64,000 bases of DNA, taken from the NCBI GenBank assembly GCA_902362375.1, contig CABIVS010000003.1:327294-391293 (forward strand), given 5' to 3'. The DNA comes from Bacteroidaceae bacterium (GTDB lineage Bacteria; Bacteroidota; Bacteroidia; Bacteroidales; Bacteroidaceae). The translations under genes and the position numbers were made by a program. Below the pieces are notes generated by a model. That model saw nothing but the letters and a program-made list of their open reading frames with translations. It did not search any database and had not been told where the DNA came from. Positions 1-10,774 of this stretch are shown one piece after another. Every line of letters starts with the position of its first letter. The first letter of the stretch is position 1.

Positions 1-310
1 CTTTGGTGAATCCGAATAGCAGCAGTGCCATCACGAACAGGAACATGACTCCTTGAATCATGACGGGACCGACATCCGAATAGCGTCCTTCGCCGTTGCG
101 TCGTGCTATGACTATCTGCGAACCGGTACTGAATCCGAATGCGATGGTGAATACGCATATATAGAATAACCCGCCCATAGCCGATGCTCCAAGGGCTACC
201 TCACTCACGTGTCCGAGGAATGCTGTGTCGGTGACATTGATGACATTTTGTGCCAGCAAGCTTAGTAGTATCGGATAACTGACACTCCAAATCTGTTTGT
301 TGGTGTACAT
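1..310 (-). CDS. MATE family efflux transporter, N-terminal part
   Basis: The first ~103 residues of a multidrug/toxin (MATE) exporter, cut by the window edge. The start codon is at 310-308. The N-terminus (MYTNKQIWSVSYPIL) runs into LSLLAQNVINVTDTAFLGHV, the usual first helix of bacterial MATE proteins, and then GSQIVIARRNGEG, typical of the second helix and loop. Several hydrophobic segments are visible. MATE proteins expel cationic compounds across the inner membrane using a Na+ or H+ gradient. The substrate cannot be inferred. The gene is followed on the same strand, after crossing its own start region, by no close partner; the kinase pair to its right is also on the minus strand. Confidence 0.85.
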   Translation of the reverse strand, partial: MYTNKQIWSVSYPILLSLLAQNVINVTDTAFLGHVSEVALGASAMGGLFYICVFTIAFGFSTGSQIVIARRNGEGRYSDVGPVMIQGVMFLFVMALLLFGFTK

Positions 311-349
311 AATTAAGTGTTTAAGTTTACACTTTGCAAAGATAGTGCT

Positions 350-2305
350 TTATTTCGATTCGGAAACGATGGGGTAGATGAAAACAATTTCCGGACCTTC
401 GGGAGTTTTATCGTTGACGAGATAGTTTCCTCCGAAATGTTTTAGCAATAACAGGTTTATATCATGCCGGATGATGGTTTCCTGTGATACGAATGCATGG
501 TCTGCCAAAGGTGAATTAGTGATCCGGAAACGGAGCATATCTTCATCCCGGTTTAATGTGAATCGGATGATTCGTGCTTGTCTGTGTTCTTGCGGGTATA
601 CCAGTGCGCTAAGCAAGGCCTGCGTCAGTCGTGTTATATCGGTATGGATTTGAGCGTCTGTTTCACTGGAAAACTCAATCTGGATACCTGTTTTCTCGTT
701 TTGCATCTGCGCCATGCAACATGCTTCCTTACATAGGGTAGTGGCATCATAGTCTTGCAACTGGAACTTCATCATTTGGGCTTCCAAACGGGATAAGTCG
801 AGAACGTCATTGACAAGTCTCATTAACTTCTCCGAACTTTTGTGGATGATGTTTGAGTATTCTTGCCTTATTTCCTTGTCTATGTTGGGTTCACTGGCTA
901 TGAGTTGTGAGAAACCGACTACATTGTTGAGCGGGGTACGGATGTTATAGCTCATGTTGGACAGGAAGCGATTTTTTATTTCATTGGTTTTCCGCACGTT
1001 TTCTGTTGTTTTCCGGATTTCGTTTTCTGCGTATTTGAGTGCTTTCCGTACCATAAAGAGTCGCGCCATAAAGATAAAAAGCAGAAGCAGGATAACAAAT
1101 ATAAAGATCAGATAGGTGAGCTGGAGCCGGTTGTTTTCCCTTTTTTGATCCAGTTCTGTTTTTTCGATATTGTATTTGCTCTGTATCTGTGCCATCTGAT
1201 TGTTTGAGAGTACAGTGGCTGTCGAGTCTTTGATGGCGAGTGCCTCCTCATACAGAGGGATGGCTTTTTCGCTTTGCCCTGCCTGTTTCCATATTCTGGC
1301 CTTTTCGAGTAGCTGTTCGGCATAGTCGCTTGTGAAGTCTTTCTTCAACATCGTCAGTGTCGTGTCGATATAATCCGATGCCTGTTGGTAGTCTCCAATT
1401 GCTTGGTGATATTTGGCAAATGTGTCGAAATAGAGTACTTTATACATGAAATAAGTATTCTCATCCAGATATTCTTTAGATTTTACAAGATGTTCATAAG
1501 CTTGTTGCGGCTGATGGGTATTCAGGTAATAATAGCTGTAGAACAGTTCATTGAACAGATATACATCGGCAAACCCCGTTTTTAAAGATGGGTTCGCACT
1601 GATATGGTTATGAAGGGTGTTTTCCAGTTCCTGCAGATATTTGAGTAGTTTTTTATTATCCTTCTTTTCTTTGACAACGGATACTAACTGTGATAATACC
1701 GAGATACGGACCACCGGATTTTCTGTCGGGGTGAGTAGCTGGTAGGCAGTCTCCAATGCTTCTATTCCTTTATCCCAGCGCTGACTGCCGATATATGCAT
1801 TGCTCAGGCATTGATAGGCGGCTATACTCCCCCGGTTACTATTCCTTTGGGAGGCTTGCTGTTGCATCTTTTGAGATTCGTTGATAGCAAGTTCATATTG
1901 TTCGTTGAATGTGTACAGATCTATCTGGAAACGTTTGGCATCAAAGAAGTAATTCCATAAATCTGATTTCCGGGCATGAGGCTCCATTATGGTGAGCCAT
2001 TTCGCTACACTGTCTTGATTATTACGATTGTAATAGTATAAGATATGGTAGTAAGCGGCCAGACCGGCGTATCTGTCGTTTCTCAGTTGCAATGCTTCTT
2101 TCATTAATACATCTGAATATTGGATACATTGCTGGTTGTTTTGTTCTATTCTGATGATTTTATTAAGAACATTCAGCCGTGTCGTATCGTATGGTAACGT
2201 TTGCAACACCTTTATCAGGCTATCTGATTCCAAAACAATCTCGGTACTGGCTTTTCCGGTGAAGGCGCAGCATAATAGAAGGAACAGGAGCAGGACTTGT
2301 TTCAT
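350..2305 (-). CDS. TPR-containing degenerate histidine kinase (His replaced by Tyr)
   Basis: 651 residues: a signal peptide (about 1-20), TPR-like helical repeats (about 40-370), one membrane helix (about 395-417), a short coiled coil and a HisKA-like dimerisation helix. The H-box, normally SHEIRTPL, reads SYNIRTPL here, so the phospho-accepting His is Tyr453 and the following Glu is Asn. The C-terminal ATPase region is short and I see no DxGxG or GxGLGL motif, so autophosphorylation is very unlikely. The gene overlaps the stop of the intact kinase upstream by 4 bp (2302-2305), so the two are translationally coupled. It probably acts as a sensor or heterodimer partner. It could also be a decaying duplicate, but the frame is fully open. 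Start chosen for the signal peptide. Confidence 0.85.
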   Translation of the reverse strand: MKQVLLLFLLLCCAFTGKASTEIVLESDSLIKVLQTLPYDTTRLNVLNKIIRIEQNNQQCIQYSDVLMKEALQLRNDRYAGLAAYYHILYYYNRNNQDSVAKWLTIMEPHARKSDLWNYFFDAKRFQIDLYTFNEQYELAINESQKMQQQASQRNSNRGSIAAYQCLSNAYIGSQRWDKGIEALETAYQLLTPTENPVVRISVLSQLVSVVKEKKDNKKLLKYLQELENTLHNHISANPSLKTGFADVYLFNELFYSYYYLNTHQPQQAYEHLVKSKEYLDENTYFMYKVLYFDTFAKYHQAIGDYQQASDYIDTTLTMLKKDFTSDYAEQLLEKARIWKQAGQSEKAIPLYEEALAIKDSTATVLSNNQMAQIQSKYNIEKTELDQKRENNRLQLTYLIFIFVILLLLFIFMARLFMVRKALKYAENEIRKTTENVRKTNEIKNRFLSNMSYNIRTPLNNVVGFSQLIASEPNIDKEIRQEYSNIIHKSSEKLMRLVNDVLDLSRLEAQMMKFQLQDYDATTLCKEACCMAQMQNEKTGIQIEFSSETDAQIHTDITRLTQALLSALVYPQEHRQARIIRFTLNRDEDMLRFRITNSPLADHAFVSQETIIRHDINLLLLKHFGGNYLVNDKTPEGPEIVFIYPIVSESK

Positions 2306-4152
2306 TCGGCTTCCTCCTTTCCTGGTTGCTCATGGTAAATAGGGTGTGTGAACAGGAAACGGGCTCCTTCCTTATAATTGGAGTCAATCCATATTTTGCC
2401 GCCCAGCTGCTCGATAATGAGTTGGCAGATAGACAAGCCGAGTCCTGTGCCTTGAGCATTTTCATTTAGTTTCTCAAAACGGTTGAATATTTTATTCTGA
2501 TTCTCCGGAGAGATACCGCAACCGGTGTCGGTCACAGAAAACAGTGCTATATCTTCTGTCTGTTTTTCCAGTTCCATGGTGATGGAGCCTTGCGGAGTAA
2601 ATTTGGTTGCGTTGATGAGAAGGTTGATTAATAATTGTTGCAACCTTGCATTGTCTGTCGTCAGTTCTAATGAATGGAGAGAGGTTGAAAAACGGACGTT
2701 TGCATTTGTCTGTTTTATTTTCTCAACCATGTCGATAACATTTCTGCATATTGCTACTGCATCACACTGCTCATATTTGAATTTCATCTTGCCCACTTCG
2801 AGACTGGACAAGTCGATTACGTCGTTAATCAGCTTGAGTAACAGTTCTGAATTTTGCTGAATAATATCGCTACACTGTTTCCGGGTCTCGTTGTCGATGG
2901 ATTCTTCCGTCAAGATAGAGGAGAAGCCGGACAACGCATTGAGTGGTGTCCGAATTTCATGGCTCATGTTGGAAAGGAAAAGGCTCTTTGCCCGGATGGA
3001 ATTTTCTTCTTGCTTTTTCGCTTTTTCCAGCTCCTGTTGTGATTGGCGCAGTTTTTTATTCCCTCGTTTGACCAAAAGGATGAAAAATACAATCAGTATG
3101 ACAATGAATAGGATGGTAAACCAACTCCAGAAAAGGATTGTCTTCTGTCTGTTTAAGTTGTCCAGTTCGTTTTTGTCTATTTGGTAGAGGGTGTGTAATT
3201 CGTTGATTTGGCGAATATAATTCATTGCGTCCAAAGAGTCTTTGTACGTATTGAATATTTCATAGGCTTCACATGCTTCCTTGCCTTTTCCCATCAGGGC
3301 AAGTATGTGGGCACGATCCTTTTGTACTTGCAAGGATGTGTATGAGTTGGTAGTTCTCGTATGCGAAAGTAATTCATCAAGTGTGGTTAATGCCTGAATG
3401 TACTCTTTAGATTCAGTGTAGTAGCAAGAGTACAAGTATTTAATCATTAAATGAAAATATGGGTACAGATGCTGCTGACTGATTTGCTTGGCTTGCTGTA
3501 TGTGGTTTAATGCTTCGGGAAGATGGTGTGTCTGAATACGGTAGAATGCCTGACAGTAAACTAGATGAAAGTCGTCTTGTGGATTCCCGCCTTTGTCAGT
3601 AACAGATTCGAGTTCCCGGATATTGTCTTCTATATCTGTCATTTGATGATATTTGAGCTTGGTCAGAATGAGTTGGGGCAGAATTGTTTTGACATATTGG
3701 CTGGCATGAGGGATTTTCCGGATCACTTCTAATGCTTCCCTGTATGATTCGATGGCGGCTTGTGGCGTTGATGAACTTAAATAAGTATTTCCAATGGCGT
3801 GTAATGCGAGTGCTGTCCCCAGAGGATAATCCATTTCTTTGGCTTTCTGGTACATCTGGTTGGCCTGATTGATGGCAAGACTGATGTTGCCTTCTGCTAT
3901 CAAGGCCTGAACGGTCAGCAAATTTATTTGAAATAGGAGTGGATATTGTTGTTTCTTTTGTAATTCCGGTTCTAAAAGTTTTTCCCAGGCAATGATGCTG
4001 TCGATAGGGATGTCCGGACTGAATGGATGATTATATTCAAGTAAAGGTTGTAATAAAGAAAGACGATCTGAATTTGTACGTGCTGCATATAAGGTGACCG
4101 ATATTAATACGGTTACGACTATTGCAATTATATGACGTCTGTATTTTTTCAC
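2302..4152 (-). CDS. TPR-containing sensor histidine kinase
   Basis: 616 residues. An N-terminal membrane anchor or signal (about 7-24) precedes TPR-like repeats (to about 330), a membrane helix (about 345-365), and a HisKA domain with the intact H-box SHEIRTPLNAL (His398). The HATPase_c domain carries NLLINATKFT (N box), DTGCGI (G1), an F box and GTGLGLSI (G2). It is therefore expected to autophosphorylate. No response regulator is encoded next to it, so its partner lies elsewhere. It overlaps the degenerate kinase gene downstream by 4 bp. TPR-fronted kinases of this kind are common in Bacteroides, where the repeats usually sit in the periplasm. The signal sensed is unknown. Confidence 0.9.
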   Translation of the reverse strand: MKKYRRHIIAIVVTVLISVTLYAARTNSDRLSLLQPLLEYNHPFSPDIPIDSIIAWEKLLEPELQKKQQYPLLFQINLLTVQALIAEGNISLAINQANQMYQKAKEMDYPLGTALALHAIGNTYLSSSTPQAAIESYREALEVIRKIPHASQYVKTILPQLILTKLKYHQMTDIEDNIRELESVTDKGGNPQDDFHLVYCQAFYRIQTHHLPEALNHIQQAKQISQQHLYPYFHLMIKYLYSCYYTESKEYIQALTTLDELLSHTRTTNSYTSLQVQKDRAHILALMGKGKEACEAYEIFNTYKDSLDAMNYIRQINELHTLYQIDKNELDNLNRQKTILFWSWFTILFIVILIVFFILLVKRGNKKLRQSQQELEKAKKQEENSIRAKSLFLSNMSHEIRTPLNALSGFSSILTEESIDNETRKQCSDIIQQNSELLLKLINDVIDLSSLEVGKMKFKYEQCDAVAICRNVIDMVEKIKQTNANVRFSTSLHSLELTTDNARLQQLLINLLINATKFTPQGSITMELEKQTEDIALFSVTDTGCGISPENQNKIFNRFEKLNENAQGTGLGLSICQLIIEQLGGKIWIDSNYKEGARFLFTHPIYHEQPGKEEAE

Positions 4153-4197
4153 TTGATATAAGAATTGCTTGCTTGTAAGTTTATCTGCAAAAGAACT

Positions 4198-4240
4198 AAA
4201 AAGAGTGAAGATTACAAAGAAATCTTCACTCTTTTTTATA
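4198..4240. terminator. Bidirectional hairpin terminator
   Basis: A near-perfect 14-bp inverted repeat (AAGAGTGAAGATT and its complement) with A and T tracts on the two sides. It lies between the sulfatase stop codon (4243) and the start of the kinase gene (4152). It probably terminates the leftward sulfatase transcript. Confidence 0.8.
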
Positions 4241-4242
4241 AT

Positions 4243-5709
4243 TTATTTTCTTTTGAGTATCTCTCGTGCCCCAGGGCCCTCGTGGTTGGGGTAGCCGGGA
4301 GTATGGTTTCTGCATCGTGGATCGGCATCTACTTTCAAACTCCGGTAATCATCTTTGGTGCGGGCGATGTAATCATCAAGCATGGCACGGTGTTCGGCGA
4401 GAACCTTACTGTATTTAGGGTCTTTGGCGAGATTCTTGCGTTCTCCCGGATCCTTTTTCATATCATATAGCTCTTCTCCGTTACCTTCCAGATAGTGAGT
4501 GTACTTGTATCTCGGTCCGCGTACCATACGTCCGGGAGTAACGACATATTCATATTCGCTATGCCATTCGGAAACTACATAAGGGTGAGTTTTTTTCTGT
4601 TTCTCCCCTTTTAATATAGGTGCAAGGCTGATTCCCGGTTTTTCGGCCGGAACGGGAATTCCTGCCAAATCACAAAGGGTAGGCAGAAGATCTAACGTAG
4701 GCTGTGTCAATACTTGGTCTACGGGCTTTTTCTGTTGTTTGATGCCAGGACCTGCAAAGATAAACGGTACGTTGGTCATTTCATCATAGAAACTGATGTG
4801 CTTGGTCACCATGCGGTGTGAAGCCATTCCATCACCATGGTCAGCCATGATAATAACGATTGTGTTTTTTCCGGCAGGAGTGGAGTAGAGGGCTTTCAAT
4901 ACGCTGTCTACTTGCTTGGAAACCATCTTGGTATAGTGTTGGAAAGCGGCAATGTAATGACGGTAATTCTCTTCATTCCAATGAGCGGCCTGGGTCATGC
5001 GGCGATGGCTGCAGCAGATGTATTGCACTGGTTTAGGGATATTGCTCCAGTCTTCTACATCGAAATTGGCCGGTAGCTCCGGAAGGGTTCCACTGATGGC
5101 GCGGTCGGTATGTATTCCTTCGTTTGCTCCTACAAATCCGCAGATATTGTGAGGGTTCTGAAAATCGGCAATACAGATGAATGGTTCTTCCGGCGGATTA
5201 CTTAGATAAGCAACAGCGTCTTCACATGTTCCTACGTCCAGGAAACTGTCGTTATTAACCGGGAATTCCGGATCGGTGAATGGCTTGGCTACCGGTTCTT
5301 TATGCTTGAATCCTCTAAGTGAACCCATGTCGTGTGTTTTTCCGAAGTGTACGGCTTCATAACCGTTTTCAGAGAAAAGGCTTCCTAATGTCGGTATGTT
5401 TTCGGGAATACGTGAGTTGATAGGTTCGCTGGAGTTGGAGCGTACATTGGTTTGATGAGGCATCATGCCACTCCATAAAGCAGCACGTGAGGGTTGGCTG
5501 AGAGGGCAGCCTACATAAGCATTGGAGAAGATAACTCCTCGTGAAGCGACTTCGTCAATAGGGAGGGTACAGCCTTGTGTTTGTCCGTAAGCTCCCACAA
5601 CACGTTGTGTAAGATGGTCGCACTGAATAATCAGGAAATTGGGCTTTTCTTGAGCCTGTGCTGTCACGCTGCACAGGGCTAATCCCATGAATGGATAAAT
5701 AGTTTTCAT
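4243..5709 (-). CDS. S1-family sulfatase (Ser-type)
   Basis: 488 residues with a cleavable signal peptide ending near AQAQ (about residue 20), so periplasmic or exported. The sulfatase core is visible: NFLIIQCDH near the start supplies metal-binding Asp, and the active-site signature reads SQPSRAALWSG with Ser71 at the position converted to formylglycine. Because this residue is Ser and not Cys, maturation would depend on an anaerobic radical-SAM sulfatase-maturing enzyme, as usual in Bacteroides. IIMADHGDGM supplies the later metal-binding Asp-His. The enzyme should remove sulfate from a glycan; the exact linkage cannot be read from sequence. No SusC/SusD pair is adjacent, so it is not in an obvious utilisation locus here. 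Confidence 0.9.
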   Translation of the reverse strand: MKTIYPFMGLALCSVTAQAQEKPNFLIIQCDHLTQRVVGAYGQTQGCTLPIDEVASRGVIFSNAYVGCPLSQPSRAALWSGMMPHQTNVRSNSSEPINSRIPENIPTLGSLFSENGYEAVHFGKTHDMGSLRGFKHKEPVAKPFTDPEFPVNNDSFLDVGTCEDAVAYLSNPPEEPFICIADFQNPHNICGFVGANEGIHTDRAISGTLPELPANFDVEDWSNIPKPVQYICCSHRRMTQAAHWNEENYRHYIAAFQHYTKMVSKQVDSVLKALYSTPAGKNTIVIIMADHGDGMASHRMVTKHISFYDEMTNVPFIFAGPGIKQQKKPVDQVLTQPTLDLLPTLCDLAGIPVPAEKPGISLAPILKGEKQKKTHPYVVSEWHSEYEYVVTPGRMVRGPRYKYTHYLEGNGEELYDMKKDPGERKNLAKDPKYSKVLAEHRAMLDDYIARTKDDYRSLKVDADPRCRNHTPGYPNHEGPGAREILKRK

Positions 5710-5925
5710 TACTGGTTAGAATTAAGTAATATTTGATTTGGAAGCAAAAATAGGAAAAAAGGAAACGTAAAAAAGGGTGAGGTAGTGGTTTTGGACGCAA
5801 ATGAAAGTATTTTGTACAAAAATGAAAGGTTGGCTGGCCGTTAGGGGGAACTATCGGTGATGGGAGTTGAATGATAAGTGATAAACGGCAGGTGATAAGT
5901 CATAAAACGGGTTACTGAAAAAGAA

Positions 5926-5971
5926 AACGGTGAATAAACTGCACTTGTTATGGCGCGGTTTGTTCACCGTT
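5926..5971 (-). terminator. Terminator downstream of rho
   Basis: Inverted repeat with arms at 5926-5940 and 5957-5971 (AACGGTGAAtAAAC against GTTTgTTCACCGTT), about 20 bases beyond the rho stop codon. The rest of the 5710-5992 gap shows no coding signal. Confidence 0.65.
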
Positions 5972-5992
5972 CATTTATAAGTTTGCTGTTGA

Positions 5993-8290
5993 TTAGCTGT
6001 TCATGCTCATCAGGAATTCGTCGTTGTCTCTGGTTTTTTCCAGACGGTCTTTAACGAAGTCCATTGCTTCGATCGGATTCATGTCGGCAAGATATTTGCG
6101 TAATATCCACATGCGGTCAAGGGTTGTTTTATCAAGCAACAGGTCGTCGCGACGAGTGCTGGATGCGGTAATGTTGACTGCCGGGAAGATACGTTTGTTG
6201 GACAGGTTGCGGTCGAGCTGCAACTCCATGTTACCTGTACCCTTAAATTCTTCGAAGATAACTTCGTCCATTTTAGAACCGGTATCGATCAGTGCGGTAG
6301 CAATAATGGTCAGTGAACCGCCGTTTTCAATATTACGGGCAGCACCGAAGAAGCGTTTTGGTTTATGAAGTGCATTTGCATCCACACCACCAGAAAGAAC
6401 TTTTCCGGATGCAGGAGATACTGTATTGTATGCACGAGCCAGACGAGTGATAGAATCAAGGAAGATAACTACGTCGTGACCGCATTCTACCAGACGTTTT
6501 GCCTTTTCCAATACGATACCTGCAATTTTTACGTGACGTTCTGCCGGTTCGTCAAAAGTAGAAGCGATTACTTCTGCATTAACACTGCGAGCCATGTCAG
6601 TTACTTCTTCCGGGCGTTCGTCAATCAGCAACATAATCATGTAAACTTCCGGGTGGTTGGCTGCGATAGCATTAGCTATATCTTTCATTAATATGGTCTT
6701 ACCTGTCTTTGGCTGGGCAACGATCAATGCACGCTGACCTTTACCGATAGGAGCGAAAAGATCGACAACACGGGCAGACATAGAGTCTGAATAACCGCCT
6801 TTGCAAAGTTTGAACTTTTCATCCGGGAAGAGAGGTGTCAGATGTTCGAAAGGAACACGGTCGCGAACGAAAGCTGCGTCACGTCCGTTGATTTTCGAAA
6901 CCTTTACCAATGGGAAATATTTTTCTCCTTCTTTGGGTGGACGGATAACTCCTTCTACTACATCACCGGTTTTCAGACCAAATAGTTTGATTTGAGACTG
7001 TGATACATAAATATCGTCCGGAGAAGAAAGGTAGTTGTAGTCGGAAGAACGGAGGAATCCGTATCCATCCTGCATAATTTCCAGAACGCCTACTCCGTTG
7101 AGAATATCATCGAATTCATAAGGCTTTTCGCGTTCAATAACCTTGCGTTCCTGCTGCTGTTGTTGTACCGGAAGATTTTCACCCGCATTGTTCTGCTGAG
7201 CGGCACGTGGCATCGGTAAGCGTTGTTGGTTTTGGTTCTGATTTTGATTTGGAATCTGAGCCTGATTCTGGTTATTGTTGTTACGCTGGAAATTATTATT
7301 GCTATTATTATTGGCGTTATTGCCATTGTTAGTAGCATTATTATTGCCGTTGTTATTGTCGCGTGGGCGAACAATACGCGGACGTTGCTGCTGGGATTGC
7401 TGCTGTTGAGATTGTTGTTGCTGTTGAGGATGAGATGATTGTTCCGGTGCTGTCTGTGCTGATTCTGTTTTGGTAGCTTCGAATTTTCCGAATAGTTCGG
7501 TAGGAAGCTCTATTTTTTCAGAAGGCAGATCTTCGATTGGAATAAAATCATCGTCGTCAACGTTGGACAGGATATTACTTTCCTCGTCGATAACGGGGGC
7601 AGCTTTCTTTTGTGGTTTATCTATAACCTTTTTCTCTACAACAGGATTGTTAGGTTCTGCAGCCGGTTTATTTGTTTCTGCAACAGGCTTATTCGCTTCT
7701 GATGCAGGTTTGTTTTTTGCTTTCTTCTCGGCTGTTTGCTGTTGTACCGGAGCCGTTTTTTCCTCAGTACCAGTAGCTTTCTCTGCAACAACAGGCTTAG
7801 ACTCCACTACTTTGGGTGCTGCCGGTTTTGCATTTTCTACTTCTTTTTTCTCTTCTGCGTCAGAGTTCTTACGAGGACGGCCTACTTTACGCTTGGGAGT
7901 AGCAGTGTTTTCTGCTTTAGCTTCTACAACAACAGTTTCTTTTTCTTTGTTTGTACTCTCTTCTTTTTGGGAAGGTTGTGGTGCCGCTTTTACAGGAGTG
8001 GGCTCTTTTGTCTTGTTAGCCTCTCCACTCTTTGTTGCGGAAACCACCTTGTCTTCTTTTTTGGTAGGAGCTACCCGTGAACGCTTTTTCTTTTGTTCTT
8101 CATTTTTGCGTTCTTCTTTTAGTTTATCTGCGGCAACTTTTTTTGTAGCTCCTACAATGGCCTGTTCATCGAGTATTTTATAAACAAGGTCTTCTTTTTT
8201 GTATGAGTCTGCTTTTTTTATGCCTAACTCTTTGGCAATAACTTGAAGTTCCGACAGATTTTTGTCGTTTAATTGGATAATGTTATACAT
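5993..8290 (-). CDS. rho: Transcription termination factor Rho with long disordered insertion
   Basis: 765 residues, far longer than the ~420 of E. coli Rho. Order: Rho N-terminal helical domain (1-45, [20 protein letters not shown]), a Lys/Ala/Pro/Glu-rich stretch, a Gln/Asn-rich low-complexity region (about 285-385), the cold-shock RNA-binding domain ([20 protein letters not shown], about 395-470), and the RecA-like hexameric ATPase with Walker A PKTGKT (about 522-530), the catalytic Glu region [12 protein letters not shown], and [14 protein letters not shown]. It unwinds nascent RNA to terminate transcription. The long disordered region is a known property of Bacteroides Rho and has been linked to condensate formation in gut Bacteroides. 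Several open frames antisense to this gene are by-products of its repetitive codons. Confidence 0.97.
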   Translation of the reverse strand: MYNIIQLNDKNLSELQVIAKELGIKKADSYKKEDLVYKILDEQAIVGATKKVAADKLKEERKNEEQKKKRSRVAPTKKEDKVVSATKSGEANKTKEPTPVKAAPQPSQKEESTNKEKETVVVEAKAENTATPKRKVGRPRKNSDAEEKKEVENAKPAAPKVVESKPVVAEKATGTEEKTAPVQQQTAEKKAKNKPASEANKPVAETNKPAAEPNNPVVEKKVIDKPQKKAAPVIDEESNILSNVDDDDFIPIEDLPSEKIELPTELFGKFEATKTESAQTAPEQSSHPQQQQQSQQQQSQQQRPRIVRPRDNNNGNNNATNNGNNANNNSNNNFQRNNNNQNQAQIPNQNQNQNQQRLPMPRAAQQNNAGENLPVQQQQQERKVIEREKPYEFDDILNGVGVLEIMQDGYGFLRSSDYNYLSSPDDIYVSQSQIKLFGLKTGDVVEGVIRPPKEGEKYFPLVKVSKINGRDAAFVRDRVPFEHLTPLFPDEKFKLCKGGYSDSMSARVVDLFAPIGKGQRALIVAQPKTGKTILMKDIANAIAANHPEVYMIMLLIDERPEEVTDMARSVNAEVIASTFDEPAERHVKIAGIVLEKAKRLVECGHDVVIFLDSITRLARAYNTVSPASGKVLSGGVDANALHKPKRFFGAARNIENGGSLTIIATALIDTGSKMDEVIFEEFKGTGNMELQLDRNLSNKRIFPAVNITASSTRRDDLLLDKTTLDRMWILRKYLADMNPIEAMDFVKDRLEKTRDNDEFLMSMNS

Positions 8291-8476
8291 ATAGTATGGT
8301 AAGTTATTAATATTTCTTTTTTTGCTGAATTATGGACAGCATTACTACAGCTCATGGCTACAGATATGCGAGCATACGTTTTGTTTTTTATTCTGAATTA
8401 GGGATGTATATGTTGAATCGTAGAATGTTTCAACGGGGCAAAGATAATAATTTTTTTTGGTTTCATGAACAATCAA

Positions 8477-8507
8477 ACATTTTTTTCCACGTAAAAGTGT
8501 ATCTTTG
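8477..8507 (+). promoter_or_regulatory. Bacteroides-type promoter for the EFR1 gene
   Basis: The -7 box TATCTTTG lies at 8500-8507, about 20 bases before the ATG at 8527. The -33 region is T-rich without a clean TTTG. The box decides the start codon, because all upstream in-frame ATGs lie before it. Confidence 0.6.
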
Positions 8508-8526
8508 CTACATAAAAGAAAATAGT

Positions 8527-9363
8527 ATGACAGTAAATGAAGCTCATTTAATTTATTTTTCGCCTACACACACATCTAAACAAGTTGCGGAGGCGATTGT
8601 TCACGGAGCGGGCATAAAAAATATTTTTCCTATCAATGTGACACAGCAGATTGCAGATGAAATTGTGATTCCTACATCTTCTTTGGCTATTATTGTAGTG
8701 CCTGTGTATGGAGGACATGTCGCTCCTCTGGCAATGGAGCGTTTGCAGTATATCCGTGGAGTGGATACTCCTACCGTTTTGGTAGTGGTTTATGGAAATC
8801 GTGCTTATGAAAAAGCTTTAATGGAACTGGATGCTTTTGCTATTCCTCATGGATTTAAAGTAATAGCCGGGGCAACTTTTATTGGAGAACATTCATATAG
8901 TACCGACAAATATCCGATTGCAATGGGACGTCCTGATGAAACGGATTTAGCCTTTGCGGTGGAGTTTGGGAAGAAAATCATGGAAAAAATACAGACAGCT
9001 GATAGCATGGATACCCTTTATCCGGTGGATGTACGTGCTATCAAGCGTCCGAGTCAGCCATTTTTTCCTTTGTTCCGTTTTTTGAGGAAAGTCATCAAGT
9101 TACGTAAAAGTGGGACACCGCTTCCCCGGGCTCCTTGGGTGGAAGATGAGAATTTGTGTACCCATTGCGGGTTGTGTGTGGTCCGTTGTCCGGCAGGGGC
9201 TATAACGAAAGGGGACGAGCTACATACGGATGAGGCTAAATGTATTAAATGTTGCGCCTGTGTAAAAGCTTGCGTTAGGAAAGCAAGGGTATATGATACC
9301 CCTTTTGCAGTTTTGTTGTCAGATTGCTTCAAGAAACAGAAGTTGCCTCAAACTATTTTGTAG
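8527..9363 (+). CDS. EFR1-family flavodoxin-ferredoxin fusion
   Basis: 278 residues from the ATG at 8527. I reject the longer frame starting at 8332 because it runs through the promoter and its extra residues look unrelated. The N-terminal half is flavodoxin-like, with a phosphate-binding loop [13 protein letters not shown] binding FMN. The C-terminal third has two Cys clusters ([11 protein letters not shown] and [11 protein letters not shown]) for two 4Fe-4S clusters. Such proteins carry electrons in anaerobes; the partner is unknown. The last 16 bases overlap the 3' end of tilS, so the two genes converge. Confidence 0.88.
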   Translation: MTVNEAHLIYFSPTHTSKQVAEAIVHGAGIKNIFPINVTQQIADEIVIPTSSLAIIVVPVYGGHVAPLAMERLQYIRGVDTPTVLVVVYGNRAYEKALMELDAFAIPHGFKVIAGATFIGEHSYSTDKYPIAMGRPDETDLAFAVEFGKKIMEKIQTADSMDTLYPVDVRAIKRPSQPFFPLFRFLRKVIKLRKSGTPLPRAPWVEDENLCTHCGLCVVRCPAGAITKGDELHTDEAKCIKCCACVKACVRKARVYDTPFAVLLSDCFKKQKLPQTIL

Positions 9364-10628
9364 ATCACGACGCGCTTGGTCGTTTCATCAATACGAAAGC
9401 GGTTGTCTGTTCGTTCGCCTATCAGCCATGCGATGTGTTCTCCACAGCAGAGTACCCATTGGCGTTCTTTTTGGCTGATAGAAAATTTGCGGTCGGTCAG
9501 ATAATCGCTTATTTTTTTCTTTCCTTTCATTCCAAAAGGGATAAAAGTGTCTCCCGGTTGCCATTTCCGGTAATGAATTTCTCCATTCAGTTTGTCGGCA
9601 TCAAAACAGGCTATTTCCTTTTCACGTGGAATGAGAAAATCCGGGGTGTACTCTCTTTCCTCTTTGGTGATTTGAAAAGGAGGAAGAACCTCATTTTCAG
9701 ATTCAATGGTTTCTATTAATAAGAATTCTCTGTCTTTTATCACTCTCCATTCTTTGCTGCAGAATTGCTTGCCCGGTTGGCTATGAAGCGAATGGGCGAT
9801 ATCTTTGATTTGTGCGGAATTGAATCCTAGAGGATGCAGGACTTCGAATAAGATAGCTTCGGGTGCCGGTTCCTTAACCAAATCACTGATTCGGACACCT
9901 TCTGCTGTAATGATTTTCTTTTTAGTCGCCTCTATACATTTATTATATATAGTGGCTACATCATTCAGATAATTACTCGTATCTATCAGAGTGTTTTTGA
10001 CTGACGGATTAATTTCCTGCATGAGGGGAAGGAGGTTGAGCCGGATCTTATTACGGGTATATTCGTCTTCCAGATTGGTGCTGTCTGTCACATAATCTTG
10101 TCCGATGTTTTGCAGGTAACGAATTATTTCTTCCCGGTTGATGCAAAGCAGAGGGCGTACGATGGCTCCATTACGGGGGCGGATTCCTAACAGACCGGTA
10201 ATTCCTGTTCCCCGAATCAGGTTAAGTAGTATAGTTTCTATGCTATCATCTTGGTGATGGGCCACAGCGATAACATCTGCCTGACATTCTTTTCTAATTT
10301 TCTCGAACCATTGGTAGCGGAGTTCCCGTGCGGCCATTTCAATCGAAATATGTTTTTCCGTTGCATATTGGGTCGTGTTGAAATCAATGGTATGTAAATG
10401 GATTTCCATTCTTTCGCAAAGTTGGCGGACAAATAACTCGTCCCGGTCTGACTCTTTGCCTCGCAAGTGGAAATTACAATGTGCGGCTTCGCAATGATAA
10501 CCTGCTGTATGCAGAATATATAGCAATGCTACCGAGTCGGCACCACCACTCAATGCGATCAGGATTTTATCATCCGGTGAGAACAAATGTTCCTTTTCTA
10601 TATATTTTGTAACGCGTTGTTGTATCAT
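9348..10628 (-). CDS. tilS: tRNA(Ile)-lysidine synthase
   Basis: 426 residues. The PP-loop ATPase motif SGGADS sits at about 29-34, followed by [16 protein letters not shown] and [17 protein letters not shown], both typical of TilS. C-terminal substrate-binding domains follow ([21 protein letters not shown]). TilS attaches lysine to C34 of the minor tRNA-Ile(CAU), which lets it read AUA codons; it is essential in most bacteria. Length matches the family. It converges with the EFR1 gene (16-bp overlap) and is divergent from feoAB. Confidence 0.95.
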   Translation of the reverse strand: MIQQRVTKYIEKEHLFSPDDKILIALSGGADSVALLYILHTAGYHCEAAHCNFHLRGKESDRDELFVRQLCERMEIHLHTIDFNTTQYATEKHISIEMAARELRYQWFEKIRKECQADVIAVAHHQDDSIETILLNLIRGTGITGLLGIRPRNGAIVRPLLCINREEIIRYLQNIGQDYVTDSTNLEDEYTRNKIRLNLLPLMQEINPSVKNTLIDTSNYLNDVATIYNKCIEATKKKIITAEGVRISDLVKEPAPEAILFEVLHPLGFNSAQIKDIAHSLHSQPGKQFCSKEWRVIKDREFLLIETIESENEVLPPFQITKEEREYTPDFLIPREKEIACFDADKLNGEIHYRKWQPGDTFIPFGMKGKKKISDYLTDRKFSISQKERQWVLCCGEHIAWLIGERTDNRFRIDETTKRVVIYKIV

Positions 10629-10724
10629 GCCTGCAAAGATACGAGTTTATCAATAAGTTTTTTTATTTTTTTCTGAATCTTTTAGAGGATGAAAAAGGCT
10701 GCTATTTAAAAACATTCTAAATAA

Positions 10725-10756
10725 TTTGCATGCTCCGAAGTTATGAATTATCTTTG
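10725..10756 (+). promoter_or_regulatory. feoAB promoter
   Basis: TTTG at 10725-10728, a 20-base spacer, then TATCTTTG at 10749-10756: a full match to the Bacteroides vegetative promoter. The start site should fall near 10763, which makes the ATG at 10775 the real start and excludes the in-frame ATG at 10730. Confidence 0.8.
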
Positions 10757-10774
10757 CCAAAAATTTTGAGAGTT

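Noticed and set aside
7470..8183. A 237-codon open frame antisense to rho
   Set aside because: Ser/Phe-rich product that is the shadow of the Lys/Glu/Ala-rich Rho insertion.
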